Below, piece after piece: positions 23,501 through 33,840 of a DNA stretch of 64,000 nt; within the stretch, counting starts at the first letter, position 1, and the number at the start of each line of letters is the position of its first letter. Under the pieces are notes generated by a model. The model ran no database searches. It had not been told where the DNA came from and saw only the letters and a list, made by a program, of their open reading frames with translations. The DNA lies in the NCBI GenBank assembly GCA_015179025.1, contig WHUX01000179.1, positions 1 to 64,000 of the forward strand, read 5' to 3'. This DNA is from Terfezia claveryi (lineage: Eukaryota > Ascomycota > Pezizomycetes > Pezizales > Pezizaceae). A program made the translations under genes and the position numbers.

Positions 23501-25548
23501 TAATTAGAAGCTGGTGCAGAAAGCTTCCAAGGATATGCACTAGGATTTGGTTGTTTTGGTCCTTGTAATCGGCATACAAACAAGCAATCCCGATACTAGG
23601 ATGTTCATGGAATTGAGAATAAAGCTCGTCGATCACAACAGAGCTAATTACTGTTTTTCCAGCACCGGGTATCCCAAAACAGCAGAAAACACGGATGCAA
23701 TCTTCGACCGGTATTGTGTTGCTATCTCGCCAGTTGCAGAAAGATTCAGAACTTAGGAGCCATGCAGCAGCATTTTTGGTACGAGGCATCTTCACATCCT
23801 GGTGTCTCTTGAGTGGCTCCAATGGGGTCAACATTGTCAATAGTTCAAGTATCCTGTCATCTGGAGAAGTCAGCTTAACCCTATATAGGTATAAGAAATC
23901 TAAAGGTACCCCGGGTGTTATTGCGAATTTCTTCAGTCACTTTGAGATTGTGAGTAGCTGTAGTTGATATTTCTGTTCATGCAGTCTCATCAGCATCTCT
24001 TTATCACATATAGCCCCATTGGAAAATATCCGGAACGTATGATAATGGGGCAGGCTAAACCCACGCTTAATGAAGTATCCACTTACCATTCAACTTGGCC
24101 AAAGGTTTCAATTCTGACGTAATATCCTGAAGGACACCCTCAATGTCTGTATTCTGGCATTAGATTTTCCCTATTATATACGCATCCAAGAGTGTTTGTA
24201 GGGCATACCCCTTATCTTTTCCATAGTAGCTGCATCTGCACATCGCTGAATGACCTTCTCTTTTGCGTTAATGTCTTCAATGAAAGGCTGAAATTCAATA
24301 TCAAATGACTTCAATGTGTCTGAAACTTTTTTGAGTCCTGATCTAAGTTTAGCAATTATCTTCTATGTACTCCATAGCCCACATATGGCACACATACCTC
24401 TGGCTTCAAAATAAGCACGAGCCTTGACTGCAAACACAATGACAGCAGCATAGAGCTCTGGTAAGGCAGATTCTAGCATACGCTGACGCTGTAAGCTATT
24501 CGCTGCTGACCCTGATGCTGCTGACCCGGAAGTCAATGGAACCCCAACGTATATCCCAGCATAAAACTCGCACATAGACATCTTTTCCAGGAGCGCCGCT
24601 ATTGCTACCTCAAAGCCTTCAATTGCTTCTACATGATTTAGTGCGACCTATTTAGTGAATCAGCTTAGCCCCGGCGAATCAACCTCCAAAGAGTGTATGT
24701 ATATTTATAATACGAACCTGCATGATAACCCGAATTCCAGCCCAAACTAAGGCGCTCACCTGCGGATTACTCTGTATTGCAGTATCCACAACCTTGGTGT
24801 ATTGCTCCATGTTTTTCAGAATTTTCCCCAAACGTTCCACGACTACAACTTCCTTCCCGCGCCAGGTATAACTCCACCTTTTTCTCCTATCATCTTCCTG
24901 TACAGTATTCAGCACTTTGACAACAGCCTCAATATTTTCCTCTGCTGATTGTGAGGTTAGGTTTGTGAGATTGAGTGGTGGGAGGTTGTTGTCGTTGAGT
25001 TTCTTCTCAGCAAGTTCCAACGCCTTTGCCCAAACCTGTGATGCTGATTTCGTTTGAGGTGGTGCTGCTGATTGCACAACGATTTCAGCCGATGCCTGAG
25101 AATGCGATATTTGAACGATGGGTGCGCTGACAGATATGGTGGATGAACCCTGTGCGCCAGAGGAAGGGGAGCCTCCGGCATCAGTTGGCAATGATAGGCC
25201 ATGAAGTGAGGGTCCATGAGTTTGCAGGGCGGAGGAATTTGAATACGAACTGTGGACAGCGAGCGATTGAGAGGAAGTTGTTACAGTCGGCTGATCCTGG
25301 GTACTGTTGCGCCGCACTACTCCAGGCACCATAGGGTTATGCGCTTGTAGGGAGGAGGAACCTGAATAGGAACTGTGAGGTCGCGCAAGTACGCCTGCTG
25401 GGACTGCGAGCGATTGTGAGGAAGAGGTTACAACGAGCTGATCTGGGGTATTGCTGCCGCGCTTTCTGCTAGTAGACGGGAATCTCTCTCTAAACGTTTC
25501 CCGAAAACGTTCGAGCTTCGAACGGGATTTCTTCTTTTGGTCGCCCAT
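20579..25548 (-). CDS. NLR-like STAND receptor B (DUF7708-like, NACHT, 16 ankyrin repeats)
   Basis: Seven exons: 25548-24718, 24647-24398, 24337-24209, 24146-24087, 23972-23910, 23860-23065 and 23003-20579. Introns are GT-AG of 49-114 bases, giving 1517 codons. The N-terminal basic motif (FPSTSRKRG) is followed by a duplicated Ser-rich SSSQSLAV unit. The DUF7708-like region spans the end of exon 1 and exon 2. NACHT carries GIPGAGKT at about residues 507-514, FICIDAVDEL and FFITGRDHI. The region GMRVLMWLHFAYRPLKLAEL is typical of the helical segment after NACHT. From about residue 970 there are 16 ankyrin repeats of 34 residues (GRTPLSLAAE.GHEAVVRLL). Exons 3, 4 and 5 all start and end in phase 1. 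This paralog has one copy of mini-exon 5. A cytoplasmic oligomerising sensor is inferred from the family. Confidence 0.85.
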
Positions 25549-26480
25549 GTTCGGTATTCTCTTCTCGGGTGTATTGCTGCAATTTGTGTGAAGGGTGGTT
25601 TGGTGCTGAGATTATGTGTACATGTGGAGTAGAACCTGGATACGACGACACACAAGTAAAAGTGGGGTTAAAACAACCAGCACAGCCGTTCGTAAATAGG
25701 TACAATGGCACGTAACTATCTAAATATGTATACACACCAATTGGATTGCAATGCACAGCAGGTGTTTCAGCCAATCAGGCTGTCGCTCCAATACCGCAAC
25801 TGCAATCGCACCTAGGTAACCCACGTTCTTCTTTCAATGAAATACAAGACCGCCTCAAGCCTCAGGACTATAAACAGCAGATTACTACACTTCAAGCCTC
25901 CCAAGGACCCCCCAGTCATGAATTCCTACATCGACAAGTCTTGTATGTATGTATAAGTATGTACCTGTTGAATCAGACTCCTTGTCCGTATCTGAATCAT
26001 AACTCTAGAATAAGTCAAAATCCGAGTCAAGGACGCCCACAACCAGTAACCCCCCCACCACAAAAAGGAAAGAGCAGAGATACAAACAAGGAGACTTATT
26101 CACCACTTTTCTCGGTAGTCAGTGAATACCTCAAGTGGCCGCATAGCAGCTATTTACCCTCAACTCAGCCCAGCACTAGTCTGCTAATATACGTACAGAG
26201 TTCGCCAGACACTGTCGGATAATCTCTCGCTGTCGGATAAAATAAAGGCAAAAGGCACACATTCAGCACAATATGGGGAACTATTGGGAGAAATGTATGG
26301 CAGGATTTCGGATACAGAAATATTGGCAGCCTGCTGCTCAGGCTATATGGAAGGAAAAACCGGTTGCTTGCGGGGACTGATTCGCACTATGCCTGACCGA
26401 CTTCGTGCTGTTATTACAGCTGGTGCTGCGGCGACACCATATTGATGTATCTAAGTACTTAGGTATGTACAGAGTATAGG
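25549..26480. repeat. 5' flank and probable promoter region of NLR B
   Basis: It shares the ACACCAATTGGATTGCA and AGTCATGAATTCCTACATCG blocks with the flanks of A and C. The segment 25905-26240 continues as the duplicated flank. No gene seen. Confidence 0.6.
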
Positions 26481-28158
26481 TAGTTAGACACTGTGGCCCT
26501 AATGGCAACTCACAACACGAGCCCACTTGGTCGAACTCGACAATCAGAGGGTTTTCGACGTCAGTAATTACAGGATTTTATAGCCCTCGAGGACAAAACA
26601 GTAGCGATTCAATATCTTACGAGACAAGAACGGAATTACAGATCTTCCCCGATCACGACACCTGGTCCTCGGCGATTCTCCTAAAAGAAAACACCTCCTA
26701 ATAACTTGGCTACGGAAGGCCATAGACCGATCTACTTAGCTACAAATTAACCAACGGTTGCTAAATGCCACGGCCAGGTATCAGCAAAAGGCAAAGGAAA
26801 GGGTGGACGCCAGATCCAGATACCGAGGCCAGAAAATGCTATACAGACACGCAGGACACCAGAGCCGACACAATTACCGAAACCAGCTGGAACCCCCAGC
26901 GGGCTCCAATGTCATCCGAGGAGACGAATTCCCTCATGGAAGTGATGCAAAAGTAATGAAAAAAAAATGAAATAAAAAGGGATGATTAAATAGGGCTCTC
27001 GGAGTTATGATATTGAGACAGAGGATCACTGGATGGATACAGATGAATTTCAGGGGGGGGAGGAGGGGGAGCGGCGGAGACATAAAGACAGTTGGCGCCT
27101 AGATATGCTTCATGGTACTATAACAGGAACGTTAGCAGAGAATCACCAAGAAGCATGGGTGCCCAAATGACGAGTCACTGGAGGCGGGTATGGGAATGAT
27201 CCATTGCCGAGGAGAGGAGCCTTGAGGCTGAAAGAGCGAGAGATAAAGGCTGGGAAGAGGTTTTGGAAGAGAGAGTCAAGCTGGGGGTGCAGCAAGCCCT
27301 AGGTCAACAGGAGAAAATTATAGAGGAATTGGAGGCGGCGATGGAGAAGAAGCAGAGGAGGAAGGAAAACGGAGCAAAAGACGGGAAATCGCCGGAAGAC
27401 ACACACCCAGCAAAAACACAATCAGAGGAAGACACCGTAATGGTACACTCAAAACCAGAACAAAGGATGGAATTCAGGAAGGACAGTGATAAGGGTGTGG
27501 CTCCAGTTACACCACCTGTAATAAAAAAGCAGACTACTTTACGTGAAGTAGCCCGACAGGTGGCTGGTCCTCCTCAGGTTACCAAACACAAAAAAACCTA
27601 CGAAAGCTGCCGACAAGGAGTACGTCAACATGAAAGCCTTCGTGGTTCACGGCGTGCAGACACAATACAAGATGTGAAACGAAGAGGTTTGAGAGGTATC
27701 ATGAAAGCAATGTTGCTCCTGGGAGGAAGTAGGAGATTCAATAAAACTACTAGCTCGGTGATTGTTTCTCTTACAAAGCGGGTCTCATTTCATAGGCAGG
27801 AGAGTCATACAAGGATGATGTTGAGAGGAAGATGGCTCCCGGTTGAAGCATATGATTTTGACAGAGGTCGGGTGAGGGCGGGGGTGGCCTCGGACTTGAT
27901 GTGATGTAGAAGGTTGTTCATTCTTCTTCTAAGTCTCTAACTACTGCATAATCTATATATCTATATATCTATCTACTGTACTAGGCTTATGTAAGCACGC
28001 TCACATCCCCACATTGGAAGTGGGGTTCGAGTTGGTAATTTGGGTCTCACAGATCTGCTTCTGGTACCAAAAGCTTAGGTCGAACCTTTAATCGGGGCCC
28101 CGTCATGATCTTAGGTGGGTGCAGGTATAGACTCTTTTTAAAAAAAAAAAAAAAAATA
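26481..28158 (+). mobile_element. LINE relic: 5' region, ORF1 and A tail
   Basis: The best frame, 27263-27904 (213 codons), encodes a coiled coil (VQQALGQQEKIIEELEAAME), an acidic/basic linker and a globular tail (RGRWLPVEAYDFDRGR) typical of fungal LINE ORF1 before the RT ORF. Upstream frames give PRPGISK and a TPDPDTEARK-like start. It ends in a long A run (28139-28156) directly followed by the copia LTR. ORF2 is absent. It is less decayed than 16251-17770. Confidence 0.75.
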
Positions 28159-28313
28159 GCACTAGTTGGAGCAATCTTGCGGTGAATTTAGTACTAATTA
28201 CCGGTAGTACTTACATATACTAAGTGAGAAATTTTTATGCCAATGAAGGTGGAGCCCGTCTACCCGTGGGTAGCCTGCTGTGCTGTGGTTGAGTCAACTC
28301 CAGCTGCTACCTA

Positions 28314-30931
28314 CGGACTGACTCTGGACAGGTACTTTCTACCTGTCCGACCGGGGACAGGTAGAAAGTTCCTCCGGCCTGGGACAGGTACTTTCTACCT
28401 GTCCGGTGATTACATAAGTCCCGACTACTGCAATAACAACTACGGCCGGCCGTAACAACAGCTACAACAACAACAGCTAGCTACAACAACAACAGCTACA
28501 ACAACAACAGAGCGAGCGCACAGTACTAGGCTGGCACCCGCCCGACAAACATGGCGGATGAAATCTCAGAGTTGCATCAACATGCACCAATAACTGGAGA
28601 ACAGTACGCATTTCCAAATGATACCTACCGCCGTCTTCAGGACTATGCAATGCACACAGGATTTGCAATTGTAGTTGGTAGTGGTTCAGAAAAGAAAGGG
28701 CGGATTGAGTATCTTTGTGTGCACCATGGTAAGCCACGGAATACTCGACAGCTTGAGGAGCGAACAAGAGACACAAAATCTCGAGCTAAGGACTGCAAGT
28801 GGTTGTGCTTTCTCTCATTTAAGAAGATTAATGATGGGGCAGGGGGAGGGAAAAAGGGATGGGTTTTGACTGTGAAGGATCTAACACATACACATCAATT
28901 GGAGGTTGAAAATGCAGCTATTATCTATCCAGAACATAAGCGGCAGGATAATAACTATCAAAAGCAGCTAGCAAAAGCAGTAAACTTCCGGTCTGCTGGA
29001 GCAAGCTATAATGAATACCTTCGATTTCAGACACAGCCTGGCCACCTTCTAGATCCGAAGACATTCTATAATATAAGGCGAATAGATGCACTACAAACTC
29101 CAGCAGATCTCATTGAGCAGATGCTTACAGCTTTGACAAAAGCAGGATTTCATACAAGAACTAGGTGGAGTGAAGAGGTTAAACAAACTGTTATTGTATG
29201 TCGCTTGGAGCAAATCCTATTTATCAGCCCAGAGTAAATTCATTTATGTCAACGATTTGCATCCGACTTTCTACTTGAAAGTGATGCAACTTTCGGTAAT
29301 AATCAACTTCGCATGCCTCTTGCTCATCTTATTGGAATTACAAATACTAGTCAAACCTTTTCTGCTGGATTTAGCTTTATTCGAGCTGAGAGTTGTGAAG
29401 ATTTTAACTTTATTCATATGAAGTTAGATGAGTTGGTCTGGTCTGGCCGTTGTCCACCTCCAAAAGTTATCATTACAGACCAGAGCAAAGGAATGATTAA
29501 AAGCTTACAAGAAACAATGCCACAATCATTTCACCAGTTATGTGAATGGCATATATTTCAGAACTTCAAGAAGCGTCTTACAGAAAGTACTCAATATGAA
29601 AAGGATCAGCGAGAAGTTCTACATGGTTATGTTTGGAGATATATTCAAGCCTCTACTATTGAGAAAATGCAGGAAGCAAAAGCAGAGCTTTTATACTATT
29701 TACATCCAAAAGAAAGAGAATATCTTCATGATAATTGGGATGATAAGGAAACACAGGTATATATACTTAAAATCTATTCTATGAATTATTTATATACTTA
29801 TATCTAGTATTTTAGTTCTTAAGGTGCCATACCCACTATCACCGAAATCTTGGAGCCAACTCTACTCAAAGGAATGAAGGAATTCATCCTTGGGCCAAAC
29901 AATTTCTAAATCCACAGATTACTTTGGATGAGTGTACTTCACGCTTAATGAAATATTTGGTTTCCATGCATAATAAAATTCAACGCCAGGAAATAGAAAG
30001 CCGAACAAAAGTTCCTCGCATCTTTAATTCTCAAGCGGCATTTCAACAACTCTTTGGCCAAGTCACTCATTTTGCCATTGATAAAATCAAGTTTGAGTGG
30101 AACTTAGCTAAGCTTCTATATATTGAAGCCGATAGTGAGCGCAGTTACTATAATTGTTCTTGTGAGATCATTACCCGCTATGCACTACCTTGTCAGCATC
30201 GGCTTCTTCCAATAGTTGCAGAAAATCGACCAATTCCATTATCATTACTACATCCACGCTGGATAATTAATGGATCTATTGCTCCTTTCAATTGGCATAT
30301 GATCGATTCAAATCTACCAGTATTGGCAGCAGCAGAACCAGCAGAACTACCGGAACCAGGAGAACTAGCAGAACCAGGAGAACTAGCAGAACCTATACTT
30401 CAAAACCGCATGATATCTATGTCAACCAAGGACATGAGTTGCTAGTTCGCTCGCTATATGTTCAAGAACAACTGCATCAATCACTCACTGGTGAACAGGC
30501 TGAGCACTTTGCAAGCTTACAGCAGGCACATACAACGAAAATGCAGCAAATGTTTTGCTCACCAACTGCACCTACACCTACACCATCAGTTCATATAGAA
30601 GGAGAAGATATGTCCGATAACCTGCATCAAAAACCGATCATACAAGAGTTTGTACCACCTGCTCTTAACAAGTTCCGGCAAAAGAAAGCTAAGGCGCGTG
30701 CTTTAACTGGTGCAGAGTTGGCGGAACGAAATGCATATCCCAAAAAGCGCTGTAGAAGGGGTGAGGTTAGCCATCAAGAGACACAAGAGGTCATTTCTGT
30801 AATTGCTTCTACTGCTCCAATGTAAATTAGTAGCTATAGATCATTGGCTTTGGAAATAAACTCTTCCGCCCTATATACTCTCCTTATGTAATCACCGGAC
30901 AGGTAGAAAGTACCTGTCCAGAGTCAGTCCG
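28314..30931 (+). mobile_element. MULE (Mutator-like) DNA transposon
   Basis: The target duplication is a perfect 9-bp TGCTACCTA (28305-28313 and 30932-30940). Terminal inverted repeats begin CGGACTGACTCTGGACAGG and run into a GGACAGGTA...TACCTGTCC hairpin and GGTGATTACATA. The left end carries extra copies of the hairpin module. It is inserted in a copia LTR whose empty form is seen near 17915. A CAACAACAGCTA microsatellite sits at 28435-28510 before the gene. It encodes one transposase, 28551-30825. Confidence 0.95.
28551..30825 (+). pseudogene. MULE transposase, nearly intact
   Basis: Exon 1 is 28551-29756 and exon 2 starts at 29816 after a 59-base GT-AG intron. The N-terminus has a FAR1/WRKY-GCM1-like zinc-binding region (YLCVHHGKPRNTR ... 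DCKW ... HTHQLE). The MULE catalytic core includes LLESDATFGNNQLRMPL, ITDQSKGMIKSL and CEWHIFQNFKKR. A SWIM zinc finger (CSCEIITRYALPCQH) lies near 30150-30200. One TAA at 29235 interrupts an otherwise continuous frame. In an 18-base tandem repeat (about 30330-30395) the frame shifts: the original frame stops at 30443, and the adjoining frame continues to 30825 with a plausible C-terminus. The enzyme would cut and paste the element. It is probably inactive unless the stop is read through. Confidence 0.88.
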
Positions 30932-30943
30932 TGCTACCTACTA

Positions 30944-31848
30944 CAGAGATCTCTCGATACAAGCATACCAGATATAAGCATATTATTGGTTACAAGCCCG
31001 GTCCCACATAGTAAATAACCCATATTTTGGATACAAGAATATTCTTATTTTTTCGTTTAGTCACCATACTGTACATAAGTATGTTTGTACTTATCTAGAG
31101 AAGCGCTAAACCACAAATAGGCTCCCCGCAACATCGCATCTCCGGAGACAACATACAGAATCGCAAACCGCCTCAACAACAATGGCCTCTTGTTCCAGAA
31201 ATTCTGTTGTCGCAACTTCGTCAGGCCTGGTCGGAGCTTGAGCGTCAAGCCATCAAGACATTTGCCCAATAAAAATATATCCCAAGTCGACCTGGCGAAC
31301 ATACGTTGGTTTGAATCGGCAAATCCGAACAAGGAGCTTACACTACACAGTCCCAAACTAGCAAAATTCTGAATCCCAAAAGAATCTTGTGGATAGATAG
31401 TCTCGATCCTTGTGGACCTTCCGATGTCGATCTAGAGAGTCCAAGTATAAAAGCTGCAACCTGAATCCAAGCGCATAAAAACCAGCAAACATGAAGTTGG
31501 ACTCTGCACTATTCCAATGGGTGGCAGTTAATGCAAAAGCATAAGGTTGCAATATCAGGGTTGATGTTGTAAGAAAATGCAGCACAATTTTGAATTAAGA
31601 TGCCTACTTACTTATTTATGCTAAGTATGTAATGCCGAAGTTTTCACAAAGGTGGCTAGCTACTCTCATTTGGCTATTTTTTGTTTGTATGCTCTACTCG
31701 TATTCGTCAGCCTACTTATTCCGTAACATTTCCTACCGCTAGCTAGCTTCATTCCATAGTTACCTATTTTCTATCGCTAATAAGAATATATTAGTTACAA
31801 GCATACCTCTCCCGGTCCGAACGATATGCTTGTATCAAGAGTCCTCTG
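30944..31848. mobile_element. TA-flanked 905-bp pogo/Tc1-like non-autonomous element
   Basis: Ends read CAGAGATCTCTCGATACAAG and, inverted, CAGAGGACTCTTGATACAAG, flanked by TA on both sides (30942-30943 and 31849-31850). Subterminal inverted blocks (ATATAAGCATA, TTACAAGC, CGGTCCC) strengthen the ends. No transposase motif is seen. Two minus-strand frames of 99 and 75 codons (31057-31356, 31358-31585) match nothing I know and may be captured sequence. It lies 3 bases from the MULE target copy. Confidence 0.8.
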
Positions 31849-32125
31849 TATATTCTTGATGACGAAGCTTCTCCAAATGACAGTACTAGTATGACTACAG
31901 TAGGCAGACCTTGCGATTGGGACTCACAGTTGTTGCAAAAGATATGATTTGGTAGATAAGTATAAGTAGATGTACCTAGGCCTCACTGTCTTGTCTTTTG
32001 CATACCTCTCCACCACTAGGTTTATATACATGAGGTCTCCACATAGGTCCGCATAACATGAGCGAGTGCACATTAGCGGGATATCATCTAACTAATCCCT
32101 CAGCGTTGGCCGAGTATTTCCTACA

Positions 32126-32340
32126 CCCTCCCTTACTCGGTCAGCGACACCCGCCTAGTTTGCCTTGTTGTAAGGGTGCTCATTGGGGTGAGTTTGTAAG
32201 AATATCGGCTGAATTATCTTTGCCTGGAATGGTCTTAATTTCCAAGTTGTCCGCCTTCACTTGTTGGCGTAGATAGTGATATCTATGCTTAATGAGTCTA
32301 GTTCTTCTGATATATGAGGAGGTGTGTGCCAAGTTGAATG
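32126..32340 (-). pseudogene. Ty1/copia pol C-terminus, second copy
   Basis: Minus-strand translation gives RTRLIKHRYHYLRQQVKADN and ADILTNSP, then a purine tract before the LTR. It matches 18291-18469 and shows the two intergenic units share the same copia insertion. Confidence 0.8.
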
Positions 32341-33840
32341 CGCCTTATCTCAGTTCGTAGGATTGGTTTTAGTTAAACGCATCTCAGCTTCGCCCCTTCC
32401 CCACCATAGGATGCGTCGGCATATATTATAAAGTCTAGATTGGCTGGATTTTTCCGGAAACGGATCCGGTGGATTATCCAGCCTCAAGACAGTGCCTGAA
32501 CCCCACCTCTGAAGGAATTCTGAATTAGATATGTAGATACCTCCCTCCACCCCTTTAACCCTTGGCCGCAGCGCCTCCTACACGTTCCTGATTTGCCTCC
32601 GCCTCCTCCCAGGACCTGCCAGCTCCGTCCCTAGCCCACGCACACTCTAGCAGCAGATGTACCGCATTCTGGGTCGGAGAACGGATCCCCCACCCAAAAC
32701 CTTTGCGTCCATGCCCCCTGCGGGGCTCGATTTACTTTATACTTATAGCTGTTAAAACGCACAGCCGTTACATCCGGGTTACTGAAGATTTATGTTCCTC
32801 GAGAGAGACAAGTATATTCGTATACTTATATGAGAGAAGCCGCTTGGTTATGGTAATAATAACATGACGGTAAGGAAATCCGCCCGTCTTAAATATCCCG
32901 TTGACCCTTCTGAATATCCAAACATAGAAACCCTTAAGTGCCCACATTTCACGTCAGCCCCACAACCATGCTGTGGTCAGCTTGTCCTATTACCCTCGTT
33001 CCAACAATTACCGTAGCCCCCGGGGTCATCGGTTTACCCGTTAATGACACCATGGACCTCGTCCTGTAAATCTAGTTATCTGTATTTGGCGCGCACGGGT
33101 CTGGCAGTTTAACTTGGCTCCTCATGGTCCCCCCGACGGGACCGCATAGGAGTAAGATGTAATAAAAAAAAACAAGAAAATTACCGTATTCACCAGCGAG
33201 GCCATCGGATTATCCCGGATACTGGCGAGGCCATCGCCACAACCACAATATTCAGCTGAATCCACGCACACGCAAGCATCTTACGTTCGCACGTACGCAA
33301 GTATTTTACGAGTCACTTTGGTCGCCACCCGACCGCTATCCGCAATCCTTGTATTTTCTTGCTTCTAATTGGCTGAATAACACATTGGCTTACCCTGAAT
33401 TGCTCATATATATAGACAACACTCCGGACCTGTATTTTCCTGAGGATTAACCAAGTCTTCACTCCGCATCGTTCACTTCTATCTAAGTGCACTCTGAAAC
33501 TCTATTGTCCACTTCCCGTATTATCATCCGCTATAGCTATCGATCCGCTCTGCACCCGTGTTGCCAAGATCAACTCTGGCAAAAAAAAAAAAAAACTCCA
33601 TTATATTTGTAGTTACAAATCTTTGACTGTCTGCTATGTATGATGAGCCTGAGAACCTAACAACTGGGCGAGAACTTAACAACTGGGGTTATAGAATTTC
33701 ATATATCCTGCAGCCAACAACCGTTTTCCGCTACAACTTAGCTTAGATCCGTGCTTGACCCAAGATGTGGATAAATAGATACATCAGTATAGGAATACTC
33801 AGGATTCCGCGCCCTCGCTTTGCCAAAAAAAAATTTTGCC
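32341..33840. repeat. Duplicated intergenic relic and 3' flank of NLR C
   Basis: It is collinear with 19330-20578 over most of its length, interrupted by an extra segment at about 32778-33180. The last 130 bases are the shared NLR 3' flank, with a deletion relative to the B copy. No intact gene. Confidence 0.6.
32778..33180 (+). mobile_element. Candidate SINE-like or other short insertion
   Basis: The paralogous unit near 19625 lacks this segment of about 0.4 kb (CCGGATTACCGTA there, CCGGGTTAC...AATTACCGTA here). It ends in an A-rich tail (AATAAAAAAAAACAAGAAAA) and is bracketed by TTAC, a possible short target duplication. I see no clear RNA polymerase III boxes, so the class is open. Confidence 0.4.

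Larger units (their letters stand above)
28167..32125 (-). repeat. Ty1/copia 3' LTR split by two DNA transposons
   Basis: Removing the MULE with one target copy (2627 bases) and the TA-flanked element with one TA (907 bases) leaves 425 bases, near the 431 and 509 of the other copies. The rejoined sequence aligns with 17782-18290 across both junctions. A purine tract and pol end follow at 32126-32340. Confidence 0.85.
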
